Shown one piece after another: positions 34,442-42,343 of a stretch of DNA of 64,000 nt. The stretch is from Neisseria sp. DTU_2020_1000833_1_SI_GRL_NUU_006. GTDB taxonomy: Bacteria; Pseudomonadota; Gammaproteobacteria; Burkholderiales; Neisseriaceae. The DNA lies in the NCBI GenBank assembly GCA_032388755.1, contig CP135593.1, positions 1,736,001 through 1,800,000 of the forward strand. The letters run 5' to 3'. Both the position numbers and the translations under genes were made by a program. The notes under the pieces are model-generated. The model had not been told where the DNA came from and ran no database searches. It saw only the letters and a list, made by a program, of their open reading frames with translations. The number at the start of each line of letters is the position of its first letter. Position 1 is the stretch's first letter.

Positions 34442-35008
34442 ATGGCAAAAAAAGTCAGCATTTTAGTAGGCAGCCTGCGTAAAGGCTCGTTTGCCCGCAA
34501 AGTGGCGCAAAACGTCATCCCCATGTTCCCCGAAGGCTACGAAGCCCAAATCGTCGAAATCGGCGGCTTGCCGCTCTACAATTTCGACTACGACGACCCC
34601 GCCGAAACCGACTTCCCCACGCCCGAAAGCTACACTGCCTTCCGCGAAACCATCAAAGCCTCCGCCGGCGTATTGTTCGTTACCCCCGAAAACAACCGCA
34701 CCGTCCCCGCCTGCCTGAAAAACGCAATAGACATCGGCTCCAAGCCCAACGCCGACGTCGCCTGGAAAAACACGCCCGCAGGCATCATCAGCCATTCCGT
34801 CGGCAAAATGGGCGGTTACAGTTCGCAAAAAAACCTGCGCCTCGCCTTGTCCTACTTCAATATGCCGCTGACCGGACAGCCCGAAGTCTTCCTCGGCAAC
34901 TCCCCCACCCTGTTTGACGATAACGGCAAACTCATCGAATCGGCACGCAGCTTCGTCCAAGGCTATATCGACCAACTCGTCGCCCTGATCGAGAAAAATC
35001 CTAAATAA
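34442..35008 (+). CDS. NADPH-dependent FMN reductase (flavodoxin-like)
   Basis: 188 residues beginning MAKKVSILVGSLRKGSFARK; GSLRKGSF is the phosphate-binding loop of the NADPH-dependent FMN reductase/azoreductase family, and VTPENNRTVPACLKNAIDI is the typical FMN-contact segment. Family members reduce flavin or quinones and protect against oxidative stress; the exact substrate is not given by the sequence. Single gene just outside the prophage. Confidence 0.88.
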   Translation: MAKKVSILVGSLRKGSFARKVAQNVIPMFPEGYEAQIVEIGGLPLYNFDYDDPAETDFPTPESYTAFRETIKASAGVLFVTPENNRTVPACLKNAIDIGSKPNADVAWKNTPAGIISHSVGKMGGYSSQKNLRLALSYFNMPLTGQPEVFLGNSPTLFDDNGKLIESARSFVQGYIDQLVALIEKNPK

Positions 35009-35144
35009 GCCGTCATCTATTCCGTCAAAGCATTTCCATAAAAAAGGTCGTCTGAAAACCCATACTGAAACCCAATGAGATAAATATATAGGAATGATGA
35101 GATAAATGGGAAGAAGTGGGATGATGGGGGATTAGGCGGGATGG

Positions 35145-35186
35145 AAAAAGTGAAAAAGAGTTGCAAATAGTGAAACAAAAAACGGA
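35145..35186. repeat. Prophage-flanking direct repeat, left copy (candidate att)
   Basis: AAAAAGTGAAAAAGAGTTGC and the following AAATAGTG (28 bp, 35145-35172) are repeated exactly at 43179-43206, with partial match continuing to about 42 bp. The repeats enclose the DUS-poor prophage block. Confidence 0.7.
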
Positions 35187-35215
35187 CGGTTTTTTTTCTC
35201 GTCCGTTTTTTGTTG

Positions 35216-35521
35216 TCAGAGTCCTTTTTTGAGGGCGGCGATGGCGATGTCTAGGATTCGGCGTTCGGCGTCTGGTTGGGGTTGGTTGTTGCCGTTGATG
35301 GGGAGATAGGGGCGCGCGGGGAGGTTGGTTTTGTGGCCGCGGCCTGCTTGACCGCCGAGGTGGTGGATGGCGGCGTATTTTTTGTTGCTGCCGATGCGGG
35401 CATAGTTGCTGCCGACCTGTGTGGTCAGGCTGGCGGTAAGTTGCCCGCTTTTTTGCAGGGTCTTGCCTCCCTCGTCTGCGGCGCGCCGGCTTTGTCTCCA
35501 TCGCTGTCCGCTCCATCTTTG
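35216..35521 (-). pseudogene. Phage virion morphogenesis protein (Mu gpG-like), C-terminal fragment
   Basis: Read on the minus strand this frame gives GGKTLQKSGQLTASLTTQVG, then YAAIHHLGGQAGRGHK and LPARPYLPIN before the stop at 35216. These are the conserved C-terminal blocks of phage virion morphogenesis (tail completion) proteins. A TGA directly precedes the fragment and there is no Met start, so about one hundred C-terminal codons remain. It sits directly behind the tape measure gene, not its usual place near the capsid genes, so a deletion or rearrangement joined them. Confidence 0.75.
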
Positions 35522-35527
35522 TCATTT

Positions 35528-38224
35528 TTAGTAAGCTCGACGCTGTAAGTCGTGTTGATAGCGTTTCATTAAATTTTCAAAATCACGCATCGTCATTTTT
35601 GCAGCTTCATTAGGATTAAAATTCTGACTGTTCACATTGTATGTCGGGTTGAAATAGATGGTAACAGCATTTGAACCTATACTTTTCCCTTGTATGCCCG
35701 CTTCTTTATCTTGCCTAGCTTGTGATAATTGAGAATATCGAAGTGCAGTTTCTGACAAATCGGCATTTTCAATTCTATTTTGCAGTTTGTCTGATAAACG
35801 GCTCATTTGGCTTAAAGGTTGAGTTTGCCCTCGTTTTAATCCGATATTCAGGCCGTCCATTAAAAAGCCGCCATACTGCATAAATACACGACTTGGGGAA
35901 TGTATTCTGTTGGGAATGGTAAATCCTAACTGAAGCCTTGCCGCAAAATTCTTCATTACCGCAATGGCTTCTGCTGCTTTAGCTTTAATTCCATTAATCA
36001 GACCGGTAATCAACATTTGCCCAAAACCGGTAAATGTTGCGGGCAAGGTCACGCCAAACCAATTCAGTACGGCGGCAAAGGTTTGATAAAATAATCCAAT
36101 AGGTGACCAATTCAGAATTTGGGCAGATATGTTCACTATGCCACTGCTGAAAAAAGCCTGAATATTTGTCCATGCAGCACTAAAAAACATACTTACCGAA
36201 TTGGCAACATTTCCTACCAAGTTCCCTAAATCCTGCCACAATAATTTAGCACCGCCGACAACACTATCCCAATTGGTATAAAGCAAATATGCAGCTGTTG
36301 CCATTGCGGTAAATGCCAATCCGATCGGTGTCATCAATAATGTCCGCCCCAACATCAAAAAGGCATTACTCAACATAGGCAAAAATCTTACCAGTTTCAA
36401 AACGACTGTTTGCGCAAAAATTCCAAAAACTTTAAACATGCCGCCGAAACCGGCAAGCAAACCTTGTCCAAATGCTTTAAACAACGGCAATCCGCGCATT
36501 AAAACAGTACCTAATCCTTTAAAGACCCCAAGGAAACGGGAACCGACGGAAAGCACACCGCGCCATGTTGCAGAAAGCAAAGAACTTGCTTTTGCTGCTG
36601 TTTTGGCAGACATTCCGAACATTCTTAAAAACATCTGCATTTTTCCGACTTTACCCAATCGCATTAGTTGAACAAGACGGAATGAAGCACTTAATTTGGC
36701 AAAGGCAATACCTACTGAACGAACGGGCATCATCAGCATACTAAACCCGTAGGCAAGGCCTAAAACAGCCAATTTCCCTACAAACAAACCTGCAAATAAT
36801 CCCGCGCCTGTTTTAATCAGTTCTTTGTTTTGCTGAAGCCATGGCTGGAAAGTATTTTCCAAAAAATCCTGTGCGGTTTTGGCAAATTTTTGAATATCAG
36901 GTGCAAAAGCACTGCCGAAAATAGCCGCCGTATGTTCGGCCACACCGCCCAAACTTTCCAAAGCAGCCCCTAAAGTTGCGGTTTTCGTGGCAATCCGTGA
37001 ATCTAAATCGGCCTGTTCACGCATCAGTTTCAGATTCGCTTCCAAACCGGCACGACCTTTTTCAGCAATAGTTAAGGCCGTCCGTTTTGCTTGCGCTCCG
37101 AACAATTCGTCAGCCACAATTGAAGCAGCTTCGTCTCCCTGTTCCTGTTTGATTTTTTTTAGCTTTTCCAACTCTGAAATCATGCCTTCCAAGCCTTTGA
37201 ATTTTCCTGACTTATCGAAAAATTCAAAATCAACATTGGATTTTTCCAAAATATCTTTGGCAATTTTTTTCATACCGCTTTTGGCCATAGCAAGCTGTTT
37301 CGGTCCTGCTGCCATTTGGTCAAGCATCATGGAAAAATTTGTACCGAACTGGCTGCCTTCCAATCCGACTTGTGCGCCCATACCTTCGATGGCCATCATC
37401 TTTTCATAATTGCCCAATCCTTTGAGATTCAGCATATTCATCGTTGGCGCGTTGTATTTCATCGATTCGAACATGTCTTCTTTATTCATGCCGAAACCGA
37501 AATAAGCCCGCTGCGTTATATCTGCGGCTTTGGCAAATTCACTTTCGTTCAACCCCCGCGCTTCAATCAATTTAGCAAAGAACGCGCCGCCTTCCTCTTG
37601 ATTCATCTGCATCACGGTATTCAGCTTTGCAGATGTATGCAAACCGCCGTTTGTCAGCAAAGAATCTGATAAACCTTGGGATTTCAAAGCCTTTCCAAGG
37701 CGGAAGAAATCTGCGGTTGTTCCCGGCAATTCTTTTCCCAGTTTCACGACCTCCCTGCGAACCGTTTCAAATGCACCAAAACTGCCGTTTGATTTCTGCA
37801 TGGCCATTTTTAAATCGGTTTCGGCAGATTCTTCTTTCAGAAAGATTTTGACCGACGAAATAATGGGCGCGGCGGCAACCGCCCCATGACCGGCAGTATC
37901 CATCATCTCGCTTCGCAAGCCGCTTCGGTATGCCTTGGCTTTTTCCTGCTTTCCAAGCGCAATATTCAGCTTTCTTTGAGCTGCCTGCGCTTTTTCAATG
38001 GACTTGCCCAATAAATCGTATTGGGCGCGCATCGCCCCTAAGCTGCTTTTTCCGGTTGTCAAACCTTTGGCAATAGACTTGCCCAAAGATTCCTGCTTGC
38101 GTGTTACGTTTTGGATTTCGCTTCCCAATTCCTTAACGGTATTCTTCGCACGTCCGAAAATTGAAGAAAAACCTGCACGGATACCCGCACCGATAACAAC
38201 ACTGACTGCTAATTCACTTGACAT
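35528..38224 (-). CDS. Phage tail tape measure protein
   Basis: 898 residues. The N-terminal 100 residues are coiled coil, followed by the TP901-type tape measure core (about 130-420, with MEGMGAQVGLEGSQFGTNF), then several hydrophobic stretches (about 470-690) and a C-terminal region with GLINGIKAKAAEAI and FTIPNRIHSPSRVF. The tape measure sets tail length and enters the host cell on injection. AGGAAG lies 5 bp before the ATG. The reading frame is intact although its surroundings are decayed. Tail assembly chaperone gene upstream. Confidence 0.9.
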   Translation of the reverse strand: MSSELAVSVVIGAGIRAGFSSIFGRAKNTVKELGSEIQNVTRKQESLGKSIAKGLTTGKSSLGAMRAQYDLLGKSIEKAQAAQRKLNIALGKQEKAKAYRSGLRSEMMDTAGHGAVAAAPIISSVKIFLKEESAETDLKMAMQKSNGSFGAFETVRREVVKLGKELPGTTADFFRLGKALKSQGLSDSLLTNGGLHTSAKLNTVMQMNQEEGGAFFAKLIEARGLNESEFAKAADITQRAYFGFGMNKEDMFESMKYNAPTMNMLNLKGLGNYEKMMAIEGMGAQVGLEGSQFGTNFSMMLDQMAAGPKQLAMAKSGMKKIAKDILEKSNVDFEFFDKSGKFKGLEGMISELEKLKKIKQEQGDEAASIVADELFGAQAKRTALTIAEKGRAGLEANLKLMREQADLDSRIATKTATLGAALESLGGVAEHTAAIFGSAFAPDIQKFAKTAQDFLENTFQPWLQQNKELIKTGAGLFAGLFVGKLAVLGLAYGFSMLMMPVRSVGIAFAKLSASFRLVQLMRLGKVGKMQMFLRMFGMSAKTAAKASSLLSATWRGVLSVGSRFLGVFKGLGTVLMRGLPLFKAFGQGLLAGFGGMFKVFGIFAQTVVLKLVRFLPMLSNAFLMLGRTLLMTPIGLAFTAMATAAYLLYTNWDSVVGGAKLLWQDLGNLVGNVANSVSMFFSAAWTNIQAFFSSGIVNISAQILNWSPIGLFYQTFAAVLNWFGVTLPATFTGFGQMLITGLINGIKAKAAEAIAVMKNFAARLQLGFTIPNRIHSPSRVFMQYGGFLMDGLNIGLKRGQTQPLSQMSRLSDKLQNRIENADLSETALRYSQLSQARQDKEAGIQGKSIGSNAVTIYFNPTYNVNSQNFNPNEAAKMTMRDFENLMKRYQHDLQRRAY

Positions 38225-38272
38225 TTCAGCTTCCTGTTTGGAAAATTAATTGATGGAAAGGACGGCAAAATC

Positions 38273-38575
38273 ATGACAACACAACATCAGTTTGAAGACG
38301 GCCATACCGAAACAGACAATCTGCCTTTGGATTTTTCCGACTATGTCGAAATCACAGGCAAGGTAATCTTTTGCCTTTTCAATGCCGGACTGTTTATCTG
38401 GATATTTTCAGGCCTGTTTGATGCGGCCAGCCCTGTTTTCTCCGCTGTTTTTTCCGTCTTTATCGGCCTGTTTGCCTTAATCTGCGTATCTCCGGCAACC
38501 GCTTTGGCTGCCTACCTGTTCTCCATAGTATTTTCGGGCGCATTGGCTATCGCCAACCGCCCGAAAACATCATGA
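38273..38575 (+). CDS. Small membrane protein in prophage, unknown
   Basis: 100 residues on the strand opposite to the tail genes. The first 28 are polar and acidic, followed by two or three hydrophobic segments (about 29-52, 53-75 and 76-95). GGAAAGGACGG lies before the ATG. I recognise no family. It fits between the tape measure and tail assembly genes, where Mu-like prophages sometimes carry an extra gene. It overlaps by 6 bp, convergently, the end of the frame called at 38570-38751. Confidence 0.5.
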   Translation: MTTQHQFEDGHTETDNLPLDFSDYVEITGKVIFCLFNAGLFIWIFSGLFDAASPVFSAVFSVFIGLFALICVSPATALAAYLFSIVFSGALAIANRPKTS

Positions 38576-38751
38576 TTTCACATATCCTGCTTTGATTTGG
38601 CGCGTTGCCTGTTCCAGCCAGCCGTTAAATTCCGCTAAAGTCATGCGGTACATCACTTCAGGCGGCCAACCGTACCACCACGCCAAATCAGAAACCGCTT
38701 TATTCAGTTCCGCCGGTTCCACCTGCGGAATTGCGAAAAAAGAGCTGCAAT
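38570..38751 (-). CDS. Tail assembly frameshift extension (GpE/41'-like)
   Basis: In the frame shifted by -2 (equivalently +1) from the tail assembly gene, the minus strand stays open to TGA 38570 and reads PQVEPAELNKAVSDLAWWYG, PPEVMYRMTLAEFNGWLEQA, which is the look of the small tail protein that follows gp41-type chaperones in Mu-like phages. There is no good start codon of its own. The likely slip site is CTC-TTT-TTT-CGC at 38733-38744 in the upstream gene, giving a fused product as in lambda G-GT. Confidence 0.6.
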
Positions 38752-39002
38752 TTCTGATAATCGGCCAAATCCAGCAAATCCAAGTCTTCCGGCACCAAGC
38801 CCGTAATACGAGCCATCATGGCCAGTTCCTGTTCCGCATCGGTTTTCAAACCGGCAACCGCGCGCAAATCGCCCACGGTCAAACGGCGGACAGGCAACGA
38901 TTCCAACAGTTTTTCACCGTTTGCCGTGTGAATACGGATAGGGTAGTCCAATTTTACCGATTGGATGTTTGCCGCTTCGTTTTTTACCTGCATTTGATTC
39001 AT
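38700..39002 (-). CDS. Phage tail assembly chaperone (Mu gp41-like)
   Basis: About 100 residues from MNQMQVKNEAANIQSVKLDY at 39002; AAAGGAAC lies 7 bp before the ATG. The pattern LDYPIRIHTANGEKLLESLPVRRLTVGDLRAV... is that of the Mu-type tail assembly protein family. It loads the tape measure protein before the tail tube polymerises. It ends at TAA 38700 in the direct frame, and ribosomes that slip at the T6 run would enter the extension at 38570-38751. Confidence 0.8.
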   Translation of the reverse strand: MNQMQVKNEAANIQSVKLDYPIRIHTANGEKLLESLPVRRLTVGDLRAVAGLKTDAEQELAMMARITGLVPEDLDLLDLADYQKLQLFFRNSAGGTGGTE

Positions 39003-39071
39003 GTCTGTTCCTTTAATGGGTATTAATACAACGAGACAAATATAAGTCAGCCATATTCTGGCAAACATTAT

Positions 39072-40113
39072 TACTGACGTCAGGAATTTTGTCCTGATGT
39101 TTCCTCATCACCAAATGCGACGACGTCGTCGCATTTGAAAACGGTCGCCGGCGACCGTTTTGAAGCGGTATTTTCCGAATGTCCCGTCCGCGGGATATTT
39201 AGATATACAAAATCAAACACTTATTGAATTGAACTTCAAAAGCGACGCCGACGTTGCTTTTGAATCTTTGCCGCCAGCGGCAAAGATTGATACATCAAAA
39301 GTAACGACGTCGTTACTTTTCAAAATTCCTGACGTCAGGAATTTTGGAAATTTCGCATACGTCTGCGAACTGAATACCTTTGTGCATTTTTGGAAGCGGA
39401 CGACACCGTCCGTTCTATCAGCCAAGAATTGCCGACATCGGCAATTCTTAAAAATCCTGCCTAAACGGTATCCGAATGCGCGGATATTTCAAAAGTTGAA
39501 ACATCGAAACTTTTGCGGATTACCGCCCAATCTTTCCCGACGTCGGGAAAGATTGATACACCAAAAGTAATGCGGAAATTAGTAACAACATGATTGTAAG
39601 CGTAAAAAGTGTAAAACCCGATTTCTAAAATGCACGACGTCGTGCATTTTGGCATCTTAGTATATTTAAAATGTAACTCCAGCGTTACATTTGGACAATT
39701 ACCCGCTGGCGGATAATTTTCGACGTCGGAAACTTTGGGCAGCTAAAAACTTGAACGCCGCTCCACTTCACAGACGCATCAAACAGCCGTTTGAGATAGG
39801 AAAAAGTTGCGATGTCGCAACTTTTGCGCTTTCCTTTTCGGTTTGCAATCTGAAACCGACGACAAAACCGTTTTTAAGTCGGTCAGGAGTGCGCCTGACC
39901 GATGGGAAATGTGCAAAACGCAACTTAGGCCGTCTGAATGCAAACAAGCCTGAAAACGGCGGATTTAGGCGGCTTCCAAAATACAAGGCAAACAGGTCAA
40001 ATGTGACGACGTCGTTACATTTGAACTTTCCTGACATCAGGAAAAATTGCAGGAAAAGCAAAATGCGACGACATCGTCGCATTTGAATCTTTGCCGACGT
40101 CGGCAAAGATTTG
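39072..40113. repeat. Dense array of about 25 short palindromes
   Basis: Over 1.04 kb the sequence is a succession of palindromes, mostly 24-28 bp, with A-rich left ends, T-rich right ends and a centre close to GAC|GTC. Perfect ones (allowing a 2-nt centre) are at 39113-39136, 39138-39161, 39263-39288, 39297-39320, 39322-39345, 39424-39449, 39528-39555, 39627-39650, 39802-39825, 40061-40084 and 40086-40111. Others have one mismatch (39238-39261, 39697-39718, 39999-40022) or a 6-nt loop (39352-39369, 39669-39692, 39879-39902). Neighbouring centres are often 25-27 bp apart. Arms vary but recur in families (AATCTTTGCCG, AAATGCGACGA, TTCCTGAC, GTAACGAC). No coding assignment is convincing on either strand. 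Confidence 0.9.
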
Positions 40114-40115
40114 CC

Positions 40116-40482
40116 CCTAAAATTCCCCAAAACGCTCGATGTAGGGCGTTTTCAAATTCGCTGCAAAATACCGCTTGACTTTTCAGCGCAAGCGCATAAT
40201 AATGAATCTGCTGCTTTCAATAGAGCAGCCAGCCGTAGGAAGCTGAATACACAATAGGCAAGCAACCGCCTAATACGTTTGGTCATCATCCGAACACAAA
40301 AGCGGTATTTTTACGCTTGTATTCCCTTGTTTTGCCTTTTTCTTATGGTAGGCAGGGGCAAGGCGGGCATCTGCCCACCGGTTCTATTGTGCCGGTTTCC
40401 TACTCCTTGCCCTTTGTCTGCCGCCCCACCGTGTAGGAACGGAAAGGCGGTATCAACTGACTACAATAGAAAAGGCCATATC
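40116..40482 (+). promoter_or_regulatory. Leader region before small prophage gene
   Basis: 367 bp with no independent gene. The frame of the downstream gene stays open upstream to 40279, but the ATG at 40483 has the better start signal (GAAAAGGCC). The stretch 40345-40450 is GC-rich with inverted GGGGCAAGGCGGGC / GCCTTTCC-like segments and may be a structured leader. Confidence 0.4.
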
Positions 40483-40734
40483 ATGAAAACTTCTCAAACC
40501 GATACCCTGAAAAACTTCCAAGATTCCGATGCGCCGCAATGCCTGTATGACGGCCAAAATAATATTTACAAGCTGAACGAAGCGGCATACCGGCAGATAG
40601 CGCATATTGCCGATATGTTGGCGGCTATATCCTGCTATTCACGCGGCGGCGACAAGCGGGAAGAACAGTTATTCAACACGCTGCATTTTGCCGCCGAAAC
40701 GCTGGAACAAAGCCTGTCTTGGAATTGCGAATAA
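40483..40734 (+). CDS. Small conserved neisserial protein, function unknown
   Basis: 83 residues (MKTSQTDTLKNFQDSDAPQC ... SLSWNCE), acidic and soluble, with two probable helices (about 33-50 and 58-80). AAAGG lies 9 bp before the ATG. It resembles a small hypothetical family (DUF3077-like) I associate with Neisseria prophage regions, but I cannot name a function. A stem-loop (GCCCATACC / GGTATGGGC, 40751-40778) with six T follows as a terminator. Confidence 0.65.
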   Translation: MKTSQTDTLKNFQDSDAPQCLYDGQNNIYKLNEAAYRQIAHIADMLAAISCYSRGGDKREEQLFNTLHFAAETLEQSLSWNCE

Positions 40735-40750
40735 TCCGGATTGTATAAAC

Positions 40751-40786
40751 AGCCCATACCTGAAAACGGTATGGGCTGTTTTTTTA
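40751..40786 (+). terminator. Rho-independent terminator
   Basis: AGCCCATACC TGAAAAC GGTATGGGCT followed by T6. Ends the small gene at 40483-40734. Confidence 0.85.
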
Positions 40787-40859
40787 ATGCGCTTTAAAAC
40801 GCAATCGCCTGAATATCGCTTTAATATGCGTTAAATGGCGATAGGAAAGGGAAATTTTG

Positions 40860-41174
40860 ATGAACAACTACTTAGAAGCAGCACAAAATGCCCGACGTGA
40901 AGCGGAAATTCGGGCTAAAACAGCACAGGCGGAATTAGCGGCTTTCCATGACAAACAGGCAAGGGAAAAATGGGGCAAACTGCATGCGGATAATGCGGAA
41001 TTTGTTGAGAACCTGATTCGGGAAGGCCGCCTGATGCCGCGTGACCGTGCTTTGTTTGTTCACGCTTTGGATTTTGCGGAAATGCCTGAAACATGCGTTG
41101 AATTCAGCGAATACGACAATGGGAAATCATTAAATTCGGCATTGCGCGAACGCTTGGATTTTTATTTGAAATAA
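40860..41174 (+). CDS. Mu I-like scaffold-type protein (C-terminal domain alone)
   Basis: 104 residues from ATG 40860, with AGGAAAGG before it. The N-terminal third is a charged Ala/Glu/Arg coiled coil. The rest, NAEFVENLIREGRLMPRDRA ... VEFSEYDNGKS, resembles the C-terminal scaffold part of Mu-like head protease/scaffold proteins. Its protease counterpart is encoded separately at 41740-42330, so the usual single gene looks split and reordered. Function in this remnant is uncertain. Confidence 0.55.
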   Translation: MNNYLEAAQNARREAEIRAKTAQAELAAFHDKQAREKWGKLHADNAEFVENLIREGRLMPRDRALFVHALDFAEMPETCVEFSEYDNGKSLNSALRERLDFYLK

Positions 41175-41179
41175 AAGAG

Positions 41180-41228
41180 AAAAAGCGCATTGCGCTGATT
41201 CTCTAGGAATTCCGGCAATACGCTTTTT
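41180..41228 (+). terminator. Stem-loop terminator
   Basis: AAAAAGCGCATTGC pairs with GCAATACGCTTTTT (one wobble) across a 21-nt loop, directly after the gene ending at 41174, with a T run. Confidence 0.7.
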
Positions 41229-41420
41229 GTAACCCAATCGAACCGATGATTTCAGAAGATAGGGATAGATTAAAAGAATAAGCCTTTGGCGGATTTTAAT
41301 TTGTATTAATAAATTAGTGGCAAGGCATTCTGACAAAAATGCAGCGGCCATCTACCCGATTCATGGCTTGAATATTACAGGCGGCGGGGAAACTTTAATT
41401 CTCAAAACAAGAATTTGAAA

Positions 41421-41738
41421 ATGGGCAGTAAATCAAGAACAACTATCAAAGGTGATGAAGTTTTAACCTACATTGCCGATAAAGTAACCGAAGTTTTAAA
41501 TCAGCGCGCCGTTCCTAAATCGGTTGTTGCTGCGGCAGCTTTGGCCGTTTCGGACGGCATATCTGAAACCTTTGGCGGACAACTGATTTACTTTAGAAGC
41601 GGGCATTCAACTTCGTCCGAAGAACGCCGTCTTTCAATCATTGCCGATTTTGAAACAGGTAATTATTCGCGTGGTGAATTAGCCTCTAAATACGGTATTT
41701 CATTGCAACAAGTCTACCGAATTTTGAAAGTAGGTTGA
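41421..41738 (+). CDS. Mor/C family transcription activator (Mu-like)
   Basis: About 105 residues. The C-terminal helix-turn-helix reads YSRGELASKYGISLQQVYRI and matches the Mor/C family that turns on middle and late genes of Mu. The N-terminal half is the dimerisation region. The start could also be TTG 41415; the signal before either is weak. It lies 1 bp before the protease-like gene, which is translationally coupled. Confidence 0.8.
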   Translation: MGSKSRTTIKGDEVLTYIADKVTEVLNQRAVPKSVVAAAALAVSDGISETFGGQLIYFRSGHSTSSEERRLSIIADFETGNYSRGELASKYGISLQQVYRILKVG

Positions 41739-41739
41739 A

Positions 41740-42330
41740 ATGAATTTATCTCTGAAACGCTTTCAGATTTTCCGTGTGGGAACGCACCGGGATTCTAAAG
41801 GACGGCGTCGCCAGTTTTCCGCGCAAATGCTGAAAGATATTGCCGACGAACACAACAGCCGCACCAATGGCCGCGCCGCTTTGTTTATCGGGCATGGCGA
41901 ATACCGCGAAATTGGGAAATTCCCCAAAGGGTTAAAGCCGCTTGGACTAGTTCATGAATTGGAATTTGACGGCAAAAATCTGTATGCCAATGCCTTTATT
42001 ACTGCAGAATTGTTGAGCATGGTAAGAAAAGGCATGTATAGGCACGTTTCAGCAGGGTTTGACCCCTTTCCCAGCGGCCTAAAACTGAATCACATTGCCT
42101 TTTTGAATAATCCAGCTGTTAAAGGTATGGAACCGCTGAATTTTTCTGAAATATCCACACCATACATCACATTTGAAATGGATATTGATTTTTCCGAATC
42201 CAAACTGCCAATCTTCCAAAACGAATCTCAAAAGCTGGATTATTTAGCCCGAGAATATCAAAAGCAACATCCCGATGTAACCTATTATCAGGCCGTGAAA
42301 GCCTGTATTCATTTGACGAACTACCGATGA
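41740..42330 (+). CDS. Mu I-like phage head protease domain
   Basis: 196 residues. RRRQFSAQMLKDIADEHN, ALFIGHGEYREIGKFPKGLK and MYRHVSAGFDPFP ... HIAFLNNPAVKGM are the successive blocks of the Mu gpI-type prohead protease. At 196 residues it has only the protease part; the scaffold tail is missing, and a related one is encoded at 40860-41174. In an intact phage it would cleave scaffold in the prohead. Confidence 0.75.
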   Translation: MNLSLKRFQIFRVGTHRDSKGRRRQFSAQMLKDIADEHNSRTNGRAALFIGHGEYREIGKFPKGLKPLGLVHELEFDGKNLYANAFITAELLSMVRKGMYRHVSAGFDPFPSGLKLNHIAFLNNPAVKGMEPLNFSEISTPYITFEMDIDFSESKLPIFQNESQKLDYLAREYQKQHPDVTYYQAVKACIHLTNYR

Positions 42331-42343
42331 AAGACCAAACACC

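Noticed and set aside
35025..35525. 166-codon minus-strand frame rich in Arg, Pro and His
   Set aside because: It is the wrong frame of the virion morphogenesis fragment; the correct frame gives the conserved protein blocks.
39072..40113. CRISPR array
   Set aside because: The units are themselves palindromes with differing arms; there is no constant repeat separated by unique spacers, no leader and no cas gene in the window.
39160..40130. Several reading frames of about 70-136 codons crossing the palindrome array on both strands (for example 39160-39570 plus, 39691-40086 plus, 39768-40130 minus)
   Set aside because: Palindromes make both strands read alike and keep frames open by symmetry. 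None has a good ribosome site or family resemblance, so the DNA symmetry rather than a protein seems to be what is conserved.
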